A DNA stretch of 64,000 nt. Origin: Planomicrobium sp. CPCC 101110 (lineage in GTDB: Bacteria; Bacillota; Bacilli; Bacillales_A; Planococcaceae). Below, piece after piece: positions 52,987 to 61,523 of the stretch. The stretch lies in contig NZ_VOHD01000006.1 of the NCBI RefSeq assembly GCF_007859395.1, positions 186,001 to 250,000 of the forward strand, written 5' to 3'. Below the pieces are notes generated by a model that had not been told where the DNA came from, searched no databases, and saw only the letters and a list, made by a program, of their open reading frames with translations. How positions within the stretch are numbered: the first letter of the stretch is position 1; each line of letters opens with the position of its first letter. Made by a program: the position numbers and the translations under genes.

Positions 52987-53928
52987 ATGTTTAAACGATA
53001 TCCGCTGCGCCTTAATGACCGGATTCATTTGATTGATGGCTATGATTTGGGCATTTCCGAACGGACTGGTACATATGTCATCAAAGAAGAGCAAGTGACC
53101 ATTGTCGAAACAGGGCCTAGCCCGTCGATTGAACATGTTAAAAGAGGATTGGAGAAATTAGGGATTGCGCTCGAGCAAATAAAATACATTATCGTCACTC
53201 ATATCCACTTGGATCATGCCGGAGGCGCCGGATTGCTGCTCCAGGACTGCCCGAACGCCAAAGTGGTCGTCCATCCGAAAGGGGCGCGGCACTTGTCGGA
53301 TCCGAGACGGCTGATCGCAGGAGCAAAAGCAGTTTATGCGCACCGTTTTTCAAGCTTATTCGAACCGGTCGTACCGGTTCCGGAAGAAAGGATCCTGACT
53401 ATGGGTGAGTCCGACCAATTGAAAATCGGTCCGCTTTGCACACTTGAATTTTTGGACACTCCGGGACATGCCAACCATCATTTCAGCATTTATGACCCGA
53501 TTTCTCATGGTGTATTCTCTGGCGATACGGTCGGAATCCGCTATGAACAATTGGCAGATGAAGGCATCGATTTGTTTTTGCCTTCCACATCGCCCAACCA
53601 ATTCGATCCAAAAGCAATGAAGCAAGCGATCGAACGGCTGCGCGCCATGGAACTGGCAGCGATCTACTATGGCCATTTCGGCATGACCACAAAGCCGAAT
53701 GGAGCATTGAATCAGGTTAGTGAATGGCTTCCGATTTTTATGGAGCAAGCGAATACGGCAGCAGCTGAAGGCAAAGGGCCGGATGTGCTCGCCCAGCGCC
53801 TGTATGAGCTTGTCGCTCAAAAGCTTCGTGGACAAGGGATCAGCGATGAACATGCAGTTTATCCCATCATCGAACTGGATTTGCAGGTCAGCGCCATGGG
53901 TTTGATGGATTACTTGGGCAAACAGTGA
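52987..53928 (+). CDS. MBL-fold metallohydrolase
   Basis: 313 residues from ATG 52987 after AAGGAGGTTCCT. The metal site HTHIHLDHAGG (about residues 74-84) is complete, followed by TPGHANHH and SGDTVGIRYE with further ligands. The ~75 residues after the barrel are helical. It belongs to the glyoxalase II-like or lactonase-like MBL class; the substrate is unknown. It is followed after 66 bases by a HAD phosphatase gene. Confidence 0.9.
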   Translation: MFKRYPLRLNDRIHLIDGYDLGISERTGTYVIKEEQVTIVETGPSPSIEHVKRGLEKLGIALEQIKYIIVTHIHLDHAGGAGLLLQDCPNAKVVVHPKGARHLSDPRRLIAGAKAVYAHRFSSLFEPVVPVPEERILTMGESDQLKIGPLCTLEFLDTPGHANHHFSIYDPISHGVFSGDTVGIRYEQLADEGIDLFLPSTSPNQFDPKAMKQAIERLRAMELAAIYYGHFGMTTKPNGALNQVSEWLPIFMEQANTAAAEGKGPDVLAQRLYELVAQKLRGQGISDEHAVYPIIELDLQVSAMGLMDYLGKQ

Positions 53929-53994
53929 AATCCGCTTTGGAGTGGAAGAAAACCGAAAACAAACAAAACCGAAAATGCAGAAGGAGCGGATAAA

Positions 53995-54612
53995 GTGGAC
54001 AGCATTATTTTTGATTTGGATGGAACGCTGTGGGACTCCAGGGAAGCGATTGCCATCTCCTGGAACCAAGTGTTCGAAGGGTTGGAAGAAGGCAGTTTTT
54101 CCATTACAAAGGACGATTTGACGGCTATGATGGGGTTGCAGATCGATGAAATCGGCGAAAAATTGCTGCCGCATTTGCCGCCTGACAAAAGAAAAGAGCT
54201 GCTGGATCGATGCAGCATTGTGGAAAATGATTATTTAGTGGAACACGGCGGCACTTTGTATCCCGAAGTGGGAAAAGTGCTGGAAAGTTTGGCGCGAAAA
54301 TACAAGCTGTTTATCGTCAGCAATTGCCAGGAAGGCTATATTGAAGCGTTCTTAAAATACTACGGCTTCGAAAAATACATTCTGGATTTCGAAAATCCAG
54401 GAAGGACCGGCCTGTTAAAAGGAGAAAACATCAAATTGGTGATGGAGCGCAATCATCTGACGGCACCAGTATACGTCGGTGATACCCAAAAAGATTATGA
54501 AGCTGCGGAATTGGCTGGAATTCCTTTTGTTTACGCAGAATATGGATTCGGTCAAGTACAGGCTGCCGATTACAAAATCCGTAATTTCAGAGAACTGGCG
54601 GACTTGTTTTAG
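53995..54612 (+). CDS. HAD-superfamily hydrolase
   Basis: 205 residues from GTG 53995 after AGAAGGAGCGGATAAA. Motif I IIFDLDGTLWDS (nucleophile Asp), motif II FIVSNCQEGY, motif IV VYVGDTQKDYEAA and a cap domain between (about residues 15-85). It resembles phosphoglycolate phosphatase or beta-phosphoglucomutase-like proteins. The substrate is unknown. A terminator shared with the convergent phosphatase gene follows. Confidence 0.92.
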   Translation: MDSIIFDLDGTLWDSREAIAISWNQVFEGLEEGSFSITKDDLTAMMGLQIDEIGEKLLPHLPPDKRKELLDRCSIVENDYLVEHGGTLYPEVGKVLESLARKYKLFIVSNCQEGYIEAFLKYYGFEKYILDFENPGRTGLLKGENIKLVMERNHLTAPVYVGDTQKDYEAAELAGIPFVYAEYGFGQVQAADYKIRNFRELADLF

Positions 54613-54617
54613 GACAG

Positions 54618-54652
54618 AAAAAGGTGTTCCCGAATATCGGGAACACCTTTTT
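54618..54652. terminator. bidirectional terminator
   Basis: AAAAAGGTGTTCCCGA-ATA-TCGGGAACACCTTTTT, a near-perfect stem between convergent HAD and phosphatase genes. Confidence 0.95.
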
Positions 54653-55298
54653 ATAGATCTCGGGAATCTGTCTTCACTTGAAAGAGTTCGGTCGGTATGC
54701 CGTCTGCGCCGATTTTGATGCCTGTCAGCTTGCCGTCATAAGCTGCCCCTGTATCGATATAGTAGGCTTCGCTTTCGGGATCATATTTCGGTGCCTTGAG
54801 CGGGGTATGCCCGACTATTTGCAATTTGTTCAGATTCTTAAGTTTGCTGCGGTTCCAAAGGATGCCGTATGGATTTTCTTCATCAAACGGATCATGCGTG
54901 TTTTGAGCGATTCCTGCATGGCTGACGTACAAGCTGGTATGGTCATAGAACAATGGGAGGGCATCGATCCATTGGATGTCGCTGTTGATATCCCGGCCGC
55001 TTGCTTCATATTGGTCCAGTGTTTCTTGGCCGCCCTGCCGCAGCCAATTGTAATTTGGCGGCTTCGCAAAATGTTCGAGCATCATCGCTTCATGATTGCC
55101 TTTCAGAAAATGGGCACGCCCCGGAAAATCAGCTGCAAGCTGTCTGGCCAATTGGACGGTTTGTGGCGCATGCTTTCCGCGGTCGACCAGATCGCCGACT
55201 TGGACAAGCACTTCTTTTTCCGGATCCCAATGTTCGTCAAGCAATTTTTTGAAAGTATAAAAGCACCCATGGATATCCCCGACAACAAAATGGTTCAT
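54651..55298 (-). CDS. Ser/Thr phosphatase-like metallophosphoesterase (PrpE type)
   Basis: 215 residues from ATG 55298 after GGAG-ACTGAAGAAA on the minus strand; an upstream ATG at 55319 is possible. Calcineurin-type ligands are complete: VGDIHGC, GDLVDRGKH, GNHEAMM and the later VGHTPL. It resembles B. subtilis PrpE or bacterial diadenosine-tetraphosphatase. It could act on phosphoproteins or dinucleotide polyphosphates; which is not clear. Convergent with the HAD gene. Confidence 0.9.
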   Translation of the reverse strand: MNHFVVGDIHGCFYTFKKLLDEHWDPEKEVLVQVGDLVDRGKHAPQTVQLARQLAADFPGRAHFLKGNHEAMMLEHFAKPPNYNWLRQGGQETLDQYEASGRDINSDIQWIDALPLFYDHTSLYVSHAGIAQNTHDPFDEENPYGILWNRSKLKNLNKLQIVGHTPLKAPKYDPESEAYYIDTGAAYDGKLTGIKIGADGIPTELFQVKTDSRDL

Positions 55299-55509
55299 TT
55301 TCTTCAGTCTCCATTCCACTTGAATTCGGATTGAACAAGTTAGCCCGTTAGTCTTTCTATTTTCTGTAAAATCAGACGCAATGTCAACATACTAGCCGTT
55401 TGCTGAGAGATTTTATAAAAGAAAGGTAGATCTCGCTGCGTATAAGGTTATGTGAGCCTTCCGGCATGTTTTGCGGTATAATGAAGTATCTTTTGCAAAA
55501 GGAGGTGTG

Positions 55510-56334
55510 ATGCCAGTGGCTTCATTCATTGGTTTTTCATCTTACATAAATAATCACCTCGAACCGATCGCCGAGGAAGTTGTCCAAGCGGTGCGGGATG
55601 CGACGAAGCAGCCCATTCCAAAAGAAGAATTGGAACAGGCGAGCAAGATGTACATAGAATTATTGAAGGTCTTTGCAGAAACGCTGGAAAATGGCGATGA
55701 CGTGGCGGTTCCGGAAGTCTTGATCCAATGGAGCAAGGAAAACGCCCGGATGCAAGTGGCGGCAGGGGCCAGCCTGTCACAGATCGTTGTCCGCTACCCG
55801 CCTACGAGGAATGTTTTCATCGAAATTTTCACAAGGATCAGTGTTGATCTGGGTTTATCCATAAATGAGAATGCGTTTCTCATCAAACGCATCAATGCCA
55901 TGCTGGATGTCAGTCTGAATGAAACATTTTTTGCGTTTGAACGCCTTTCCGATCAATTCAGGGATGAATCACAAAAAGAGCTCATGAAACTTTCCGCTCC
56001 TATCGTTCCCGTACTGGAAGGGGTGGTGGTGATTCCGCTGATCGGCTTTATCGATGATAACAGAACAAAACATATTATGGAAAACGTCGTTCCGAAACTG
56101 GCTGAATCAGGAACCAAACATGTGATCACTGATTTTTCCGGGGTGCTTCTCATAAACGACAAGATTGCCGAATCCCTTTATCAGATCGGGGCGATGCTCC
56201 GATTGATGGGCATTCATGTGGTTTCCGCCGGGCTGCGTCCGGATCTGGCCCAGACAATTGTGAACAGCGGCATTGATATGTCCAAGATTGAATCGTTTGC
56301 CACGGTAAAACAAGCACTCAAAAGCATCAAATAA
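55510..56334 (+). CDS. RsbR-paralogue with STAS domain
   Basis: 274 residues from ATG 55510, six bases after AAAGGAGG. The N-terminal globin-like RsbR domain (about 1-150, ending NETFFAFERLSDQ) is followed by a C-terminal STAS domain (about 160-270, VVVIPLIGFIDDNRTKHIM, ITDFSGVLLIND, LGIDMSK). Such proteins build the stressosome with RsbS and RsbT and control sigma-B. The Thr of the usual D-T-x-V-A position is Asp (LINDKIA) and the second Thr in I-T-G-I-R-P is Ala (VSAGLRP), so normal RsbT phosphorylation sites are lost here. No rsbS/T/U genes are adjacent. Confidence 0.87.
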   Translation: MPVASFIGFSSYINNHLEPIAEEVVQAVRDATKQPIPKEELEQASKMYIELLKVFAETLENGDDVAVPEVLIQWSKENARMQVAAGASLSQIVVRYPPTRNVFIEIFTRISVDLGLSINENAFLIKRINAMLDVSLNETFFAFERLSDQFRDESQKELMKLSAPIVPVLEGVVVIPLIGFIDDNRTKHIMENVVPKLAESGTKHVITDFSGVLLINDKIAESLYQIGAMLRLMGIHVVSAGLRPDLAQTIVNSGIDMSKIESFATVKQALKSIK

Positions 56335-56453
56335 AGCGGAAATTTGCCGTTCTTTCATCAAATTCGATGTATGCGGAATATTTCCCTCATAATGGGGAAT
56401 AACAAAACTAGACCAGCGGCAAATGTTTTGCCCTTGAAGGAGGATTTTAGCCC

Positions 56454-56924
56454 ATGAGTGAACCGATTGAATTGACTAAAATAACCATCATTCAAAAAGA
56501 TACAGCGAATAAGGTGAGGGAAGCGTATATCGCCGATTTTCCAGAGCCGGTCGTTTACGGCGTCCATTCCGGAGTACGCGAATTCTACGGGGTGGATACA
56601 GAAGTGGAGCATCCTTCCACTTTGGACCATATCGTAGCTGCAGCGGGCGGCTGACTGGTCGGTACTCTTTCTGGCGCGCTGGAAGCGCGCAAAATACCGA
56701 CATCACCTGACAAAGTCCGTGCCAATGTCCAAGGGACGATAGAAGCACCTGAAGGCGTCCTGAAAATAACGAAAATCAGCTGCCATTACATTGTGAAAGT
56801 GCCGGAAGGCAAACAAGACGCGGCGGAACGCGCACTTGCTGTGTTTGACAGGGGCTGCCCAGTCGCTCAAACATTGAAAGGCGCAGTTGAAATGGAACAT
56901 ACTTGGGAATTGGAAGCTTATTGA
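56454..56924 (+). CDS. OsmC-family peroxiredoxin-like selenoprotein (UGA = Sec67)
   Basis: 156 codons with an in-frame TGA at 56652-56654 read as selenocysteine at residue 67, in HIVAAAGG-U-LVGTLSGALEAR. OsmC proteins have their first catalytic Cys exactly here and the second in GCPVAQTL (Cys135); both reduce organic hydroperoxides. The frame stays open for 89 codons after TGA and ends normally at 56924. An SECIS-like hairpin follows (56658-56701). ATG 56454 follows AAGGAGG; a terminator follows the stop. Sec is the best reading; a Cys-to-stop nonsense mutation or sequencing error is the alternative. Sec machinery (selA, selB, selC, selD) is not in this window. Confidence 0.75.
56652..56701 (+). 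promoter_or_regulatory. bacterial SECIS-like element after UGA
   Basis: UGA at 56652-56654. Lower stem GTCGGTA (56658-56664) pairs perfectly with TACCGAC (56695-56701). Upper stem GCGCGC (56674-56679) pairs with GCGCGC (56685-56690) closing the loop TGGAA, with a G in the first two loop bases. The apical loop begins 25 bases after UGA. These features meet the published bSECIS rules (loop G, 16-37 bases from UGA, 4-16 bp upper stem). Folding and SelB binding are inferred. Confidence 0.7.
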
Positions 56925-56933
56925 GGTACTGCG

Positions 56934-56969
56934 AAAAAGGCCTGTCTCGCTGAGGAGACAGGCCTTTTT
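56934..56969. terminator. bidirectional terminator
   Basis: AAAAAGGCCTGTCTC-GCTGAG-GAGACAGGCCTTTTT, immediately after the OsmC gene and before the convergent Lrp gene. Confidence 0.95.
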
Positions 56970-56975
56970 CGTGTT

Positions 56976-57446
56976 TTAGATCGGCAAAACAGTAGAAGAT
57001 TTGACTTCCCTTAATGCCAGGCTTGTCTGGATTTTTGTAACACCCAATTTGTTCAATTTCCGGATAAACGTTTGAAGGTCATTGCGGTCTTTGTTGGCGA
57101 CTTTCAAAAGGTAATCATATTCGCCGGTCAAGCATTGGCATTCCAAAACTTCAGGCATCTCTTTCAAGGCTGATTCCAAAATATGGAGTTCATCAGCTTG
57201 GTGGATATGGGTACTGATGAAGATAAAACAAAGCAAATCGAATCCGAGTTTTTCCTGGTCGAGAATGGCCACTTTGCGCTGAATATAGCCTTCGTTTTCA
57301 AGCCGTTTGATCCGTGTATGGACTGCGGGCGCAGAAAGGTTGACCCGCTTTGCTATTTCCGTATTGCTCAGCGCTGCCTGGTGCTGAAGAATATTTAAAA
57401 TCTGCACATCCAGGGTGTCAAGCACTTTGTTTGTAATAGATTCCAT
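56976..57446 (-). CDS. Lrp/AsnC-family regulator
   Basis: 156 residues; ATG 57446 after AAAGGGGCTTTCAT on the minus strand. The N-terminal HTH (LDVQILNILQHQAALSNTEIAKRVNLSAPAVHTRIKRLENEGYI spread over residues 10-56) and the C-terminal RAM domain (about 70-145) are clear. Such regulators sense amino acids. It is divergent from an EamA-family exporter gene, with a 210-base region between, so an exporter-regulator pair is likely. Confidence 0.9.
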   Translation of the reverse strand: MESITNKVLDTLDVQILNILQHQAALSNTEIAKRVNLSAPAVHTRIKRLENEGYIQRKVAILDQEKLGFDLLCFIFISTHIHQADELHILESALKEMPEVLECQCLTGEYDYLLKVANKDRNDLQTFIRKLNKLGVTKIQTSLALREVKSSTVLPI

Positions 57447-57656
57447 ATGAAAGCCCCTTTATAAATCTTTTTTGTTCCTTATTTTTTCGGAAGGGTTTCG
57501 AAATAAAATTAAGAGAAAGCGGAAAATCCTTTAGTTTCTTCCGAATTTCTTCCATTCTACTTAATTATCAACCGAAAATCCACCTCAAATGTTATCATTA
57601 TTATCAAGGAAGTTCTAGTTGGACAAGAATGAGACCATTCGGAAAAGAGGCGGGCC

Positions 57657-58568
57657 ATGCGCTATTTTTATTATTCGATATTGCTGTTGACTAGTTTGTT
57701 GTGGGCAGGGAATTTTGTTCTTGGAAAAGGCCTGACAGAACATGCTTCGCCCATGACATTGACCTCACTTCGCTGGATTATAGCGGTCACTTGTTTGGTG
57801 CCGATTGTTTGGTGGAAAGAGAAGCGGATTCTGCCCCCGAAAAAAGCGCTTTTGCCGCTTGCTTTGATGGGCGTGACAGGAGTCGTGCTTTTCAACATCC
57901 TGCAGTTTGTCGCACTGCAACACACGACGGCTACCAATGTCGGTTTGATTTCAACGCTTAACATGCTGTCGATTGCAGTGTTCTCTGGCATGCTTCTGAA
58001 GGAAAGGCTGAATGGGCTGCAGCTCCTGTCGATGGTTTTTTCGCTATTCGGTGTCCTTCTCGTATTGACAAAAGGAAACTTGCCGCTTTTGCTGTCGCTT
58101 GAAGTGAACAGGGGAGACTCGTTCATGCTTGGGGCAGTAGCTGTTTGGGGGATGTATTCTGTTTTCAGCAAATGGGCGATGGCGCATGTCTCTGCGATGT
58201 TTGCAACACTTTATTCCGGCATCTTCGGTTTGCTCGTTCTCTTGCCGGTCAACATGCCAAGCTTTGCAGTTTCCAATGTCAATGCATCGTTTGTTTATGC
58301 GATTCTTTACACCGGTGTCGTCTCCACGGTTTTATGTTTTGTCCTTTGGAATATCGGCGTCCAGAAAATCGGTGCCACCACTTCAGGCATTTTCCTGAAT
58401 TTCAACCCTGTCTTTACCGCATTATTGGCTTTTATCCTGCTTGGGGAACAAATGGCGCCAATACAGGTGATTGGCAGCGCAATCGTCATTAGCGGCTGTT
58501 ATTTCTTCACGGTCTTTGGGATGAAAAGAACAAAAATCAAAAAACTGGAGAGTCCCAGTTATCAATAA
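57657..58568 (+). CDS. EamA/DMT-family transporter
   Basis: 303 residues with ten hydrophobic segments arranged as two EamA repeats (about 5-140 and 155-290). Typical motifs: LLWAGNFVLGKGL, TLTSLRWIIAV, FVALQHTTATNVGLI and ATTSGIFLNFNPVFTALLAFILLGE. Such proteins export amino acids or metabolites. Start ATG 57657. The divergent Lrp/AsnC gene suggests amino-acid-responsive control. A terminator follows. Confidence 0.9.
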   Translation: MRYFYYSILLLTSLLWAGNFVLGKGLTEHASPMTLTSLRWIIAVTCLVPIVWWKEKRILPPKKALLPLALMGVTGVVLFNILQFVALQHTTATNVGLISTLNMLSIAVFSGMLLKERLNGLQLLSMVFSLFGVLLVLTKGNLPLLLSLEVNRGDSFMLGAVAVWGMYSVFSKWAMAHVSAMFATLYSGIFGLLVLLPVNMPSFAVSNVNASFVYAILYTGVVSTVLCFVLWNIGVQKIGATTSGIFLNFNPVFTALLAFILLGEQMAPIQVIGSAIVISGCYFFTVFGMKRTKIKKLESPSYQ

Positions 58569-58569
58569 C

Positions 58570-58602
58570 AAAACCGCCGCAGAAAAGTCTGCGGCGGTTT
58601 TT
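58570..58602. terminator. bidirectional terminator
   Basis: AAAACCGCCGCAGA pairs with TCTGCGGCGGTTTT over AAAG; followed by T on both strands. Serves the EamA and ptsI genes. Confidence 0.95.
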
Positions 58603-58605
58603 CGG

Positions 58606-60327
58606 TTATGCGTTGATAAAGTTGGTTCTTACGAATTCTTCGACTTCATCGGAAGTGGATAGGGACAAGATATGGTCGGTGTGGCTTTCCATTTCTGCTT
58701 TTGACAGCTTTTTCAATTGCGCGCGCGCTTTAAGAATAGAAGACGCGCTCATTGAAAACTCATCTAGGCCAAGGCCAAGAAGGATCGGAATCGCAACTTC
58801 ATCGCCGGCCATTTCGCCGCACATGCCCGTCCATTTCCCTTCTTTATGGGAAGCGTCAATAACCATTTTCACCATGCGCAAAATCGCTGGGTTGAATGGC
58901 TGGTACAAATACGACACGCTTTCGTTCATACGGTCGGCGGCCATTGTGTATTGGATCAAATCGTTCGTTCCGATGGAGAAGAAATCGACTTCTTTAGCGA
59001 ACACATCAGCCATAACAGCAGTAGAAGGGATTTCAACCATGATGCCGACTTCGATCGAATCGCTGACTGAAACGCCCTCTTCCTGCAATTTCGCTTTCTC
59101 TTCTAGAAGAAGGGCTTTGGCTTTGCGGAATTCGTCCAATGTCGCAATCATCGGGAACATGATTTTCAAGTTGCCATGAACGCTTGCGCGCAGCAATGCC
59201 CGCAGCTGCGTGCGGAACAAGTCCGGCATCTCCAGGCACAGGCGGATAGCACGAAGCCCAAGGAATGGATTCAATTCTTTCGGCAAGTCCAAGTAAGAAA
59301 GCTCTTTGTCGCCGCCGATGTCAAGAGTCCGGACAACTGTCGGCTTGCCGTTCATGCCTTTTAAGACTGCAGCGTAAGCTTCCGTCTGTTCGTCTTCTGT
59401 CGGGAACTGGTCGCGTCCCATATACAGGAATTCAGTACGATAAAGACCGACCGCTTCGCCGCCGTTTTCCAATACGCCCGTAATGTCTTTCGGCGTACCG
59501 ATGTTGGCGCCGAGTTCCACTGAATGGCCGTCTTTTGTAACAGTCGCTTCGTTTTTCAGCGTAGCCCATTCAGCTTTTTGCTGATCGTATTCCGCTTGCT
59601 TTTGTTCGTAATTTGAAATGGTTGCAGCATCCGGGTCAACAATGATGTTGCCGTCCAAGCCGTCAACAATGACCATCGTACCGTTTTGGACGGTAGCCAT
59701 CGCCGTTTTCGCACCAACCACAGCAGGGATTTCCAGTGTGCGCGCCAAAATCGCGGAGTGGGAAGTCCGTCCGCCGATATCGGTGATGAACCCTTTAACA
59801 AATTCCGGGTTCAGCTGCACCGTATCAGAAGGGGTAAGGTCTTCCGCGATAATGATCACTTCTTCTGAAATCATGCTCGGGCTTTGGATGGTTACACCCA
59901 AAAGGTGGGCGAGTACGCGTTTGGTCACGTCGCGGATATCCGCAGCGCGTTCCTTCATGTATTCGTTGTCCATCGATTCGAACATTGTAATGAACATGTT
60001 CGCTGTTTCCTGCAAAGCGAATTCCGCATTCACTTTGTCAGAAACGATTCGGTCTTTGATCGGGCCGACCAATTCCGGATCGCTGAGGACAAGAAGGTGA
60101 GCACCAAAAATGTCCGCTTCTTTTTCGCTGATTTGTTGGGCTGTCCGTTCCTTGATCACTTCAAGTTCGGAAACAGACTCCGCCAAAGCGGCTTCAAAAC
60201 GAGCCACTTCCGCCTGGGAATCGGCAATTTCTTTTTTCTCTACATTTAGCTCCGGATTTTCAAGGCGATACGCTTTGGCGATGGCGATCCCATTCGACGC
60301 CGCAATTCCGGAAAGTGATTGCGCCAT
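58606..60327 (-). CDS. ptsI: phosphoenolpyruvate-protein phosphotransferase, enzyme I
   Basis: 573 residues; ATG 60327 overlaps the ptsH stop by one base (TGATG), so it is coupled to ptsH. Enzyme I of the PTS takes phosphate from PEP and passes it to HPr. The active-site His is in [13 protein letters not shown] (about residue 189). The C-terminal PEP-binding barrel shows [59 protein letters not shown] and MCGEMAGD. Length matches the family. The terminator after it ends the ptsHI transcript. Confidence 0.96.
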   Translation of the reverse strand: MAQSLSGIAASNGIAIAKAYRLENPELNVEKKEIADSQAEVARFEAALAESVSELEVIKERTAQQISEKEADIFGAHLLVLSDPELVGPIKDRIVSDKVNAEFALQETANMFITMFESMDNEYMKERAADIRDVTKRVLAHLLGVTIQSPSMISEEVIIIAEDLTPSDTVQLNPEFVKGFITDIGGRTSHSAILARTLEIPAVVGAKTAMATVQNGTMVIVDGLDGNIIVDPDAATISNYEQKQAEYDQQKAEWATLKNEATVTKDGHSVELGANIGTPKDITGVLENGGEAVGLYRTEFLYMGRDQFPTEDEQTEAYAAVLKGMNGKPTVVRTLDIGGDKELSYLDLPKELNPFLGLRAIRLCLEMPDLFRTQLRALLRASVHGNLKIMFPMIATLDEFRKAKALLLEEKAKLQEEGVSVSDSIEVGIMVEIPSTAVMADVFAKEVDFFSIGTNDLIQYTMAADRMNESVSYLYQPFNPAILRMVKMVIDASHKEGKWTGMCGEMAGDEVAIPILLGLGLDEFSMSASSILKARAQLKKLSKAEMESHTDHILSLSTSDEVEEFVRTNFINA

Positions 60328-60593
60328 CAATTTGAAAGCCCTTCGCTTGCCATAACTTCCTCTGCGCGTGCCATCGCTTCTGCTTCATCCGCCCCGTTAG
60401 CTGCCACTGTTACGGTAGCGCCTGAAGGAATTCCTAGAGACATAACGCCTAGGATGGATTTTAGGTTCACTTTTTTCTCTTTGTACTCAAGAGTGATGTC
60501 CGAATTGAATTTTGAAAGCGCTCCAACAAGTGCTGAAGCGGGACGTGCGTGGATACCTGCTGAGTCTGTGATTGTAAATTGTTTTTCTACCAT
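60327..60593 (-). CDS. ptsH: phosphocarrier protein HPr
   Basis: 88 residues; ATG 60593 after AGGAGG on the minus strand. The PTS phospho-His is His15 in GIHARPAS. Ser46 in [10 protein letters not shown] is the HPrK/P target that, phosphorylated, acts with CcpA in catabolite control. Thus this gene links directly to the cre sites seen here. It is transcribed away from fruR, sharing the 180-base region with the FruR operator repeats. Confidence 0.97.
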   Translation of the reverse strand: MVEKQFTITDSAGIHARPASALVGALSKFNSDITLEYKEKKVNLKSILGVMSLGIPSGATVTVAANGADEAEAMARAEEVMASEGLSN

Positions 60594-60653
60594 GAATGAT
60601 TCCTCCTAAAGAAAGTGAGTGATTTTGACTGACTTCCACCTATACAGTATGAA

Positions 60654-60726
60654 CGTTTTTGATTGATTTTAAAAGCATTTGATTGTTTTTGAACGAATAT
60701 AATCGTTTTTGATTGATTTTGGAAGC
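60654..60726. promoter_or_regulatory. two 23-bp direct repeats, putative FruR operators
   Basis: CGTTTTTGATTGATTTT-AAAAGC at 60654-60676 and its copy with two changed bases at 60704-60726, 50 bases apart. Related half sites (TTTGATTG, TTTTTGAACGAA) lie between. DeoR-type FruR proteins bind repeated half sites in such regions. The repeats lie between divergent ptsH and fruR and could affect both. Confidence 0.65.
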
Positions 60727-60737
60727 GATTTCAAGTA

Positions 60738-60760
60738 TTATCGATTTATCGAATCGATAA
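60738..60760. promoter_or_regulatory. palindrome just before fruR
   Basis: TTATCGATT and AATCGATAA form a perfect 9-bp inverted repeat with 5-base centre, ending at the fruR ribosome binding site. Operator or leader hairpin; no regulator assigned. Confidence 0.5.
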
Positions 60761-60773
60761 AGAAGGTGTTTTG

Positions 60774-61523
60774 ATGTTAACAAATGAACGGCATGAATTC
60801 ATCTTGAACATGTTGGCTGAAAAACAGACCATCAAAATCCAGGATGTGGTCGATGCGACGGCTGCTTCTGAGTCCACGATTCGCCGTGATTTGACAGAAC
60901 TCGAAAACCAGCAGAAACTTGAACGGGTGTTTGGCGGCGCTGTGCTGCCTGGCCGCAATTTAATGGAACAAAGCGTCTCAGATAAATCGACACAACACCT
61001 CCAGGAAAAAATTCGGCTGGCCAGATTCGCCGCTACGTTTGTGCAAGAAGGGGAAAGCGTATTCTTGGATGCCGGGACAACAACGTTCCAAATGATTCCT
61101 TTTTTGAAAGATAAAAAAATCACGGTTGTCACAAACGGCTTGACCCACGTTGAACTGTTGAACGAGCACGGGATCACCACTTACTTGACAGGCGGCTTGA
61201 TGAAATCAAAGACAGGCGCACTTGTCGGCGCCCAAACCGCCCAATCGCTGCAGAATTACCGGTTTGACCGATGCTTCCTCGGCGTCAATGGCATTCATGA
61301 AGAATACGGCTATACCACACCAGATCCTGAAGAGGCGGCCGTCAAACGGCTTGCCAGTTCTCTTTCCCGGAAAGCCTATGTGTTAGCCGACCATTCCAAA
61401 TACAACAAAGTCAGCTTCGCGAAGATTATGGATTTGGCTGCAGCGGTCATGGTCGTTGATAAAATGCCCGATGATATTCTTGCTGTAATGGAAAAAAAGA
61501 CAACAGTAAAGGTGGAGAGCTAA
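60774..61523 (+). CDS. fruR: DeoR-family fructose operon repressor
   Basis: 249 residues; ATG 60774 after AGAAGGTG. N-terminal HTH_DeoR (LTNERHEFILNMLAE, IQDVVDATAASESTIRRDLTEL) and the C-terminal sugar-phosphate sensor (VFLDAGTTTFQMI, VVTNGLTH, GVNGIHEEYGYT, VLADHSKYNKV). It probably represses fruR-fruK-fruA and is relieved by fructose 1-phosphate. The fruK ATG overlaps its stop. Confidence 0.94.
   Translation: MLTNERHEFILNMLAEKQTIKIQDVVDATAASESTIRRDLTELENQQKLERVFGGAVLPGRNLMEQSVSDKSTQHLQEKIRLARFAATFVQEGESVFLDAGTTTFQMIPFLKDKKITVVTNGLTHVELLNEHGITTYLTGGLMKSKTGALVGAQTAQSLQNYRFDRCFLGVNGIHEEYGYTTPDPEEAAVKRLASSLSRKAYVLADHSKYNKVSFAKIMDLAAAVMVVDKMPDDILAVMEKKTTVKVES

Noticed and set aside
53356-54174. 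272-residue minus-strand frame
   Set aside because: Opposes MBL and HAD genes with intact motifs; a shadow.
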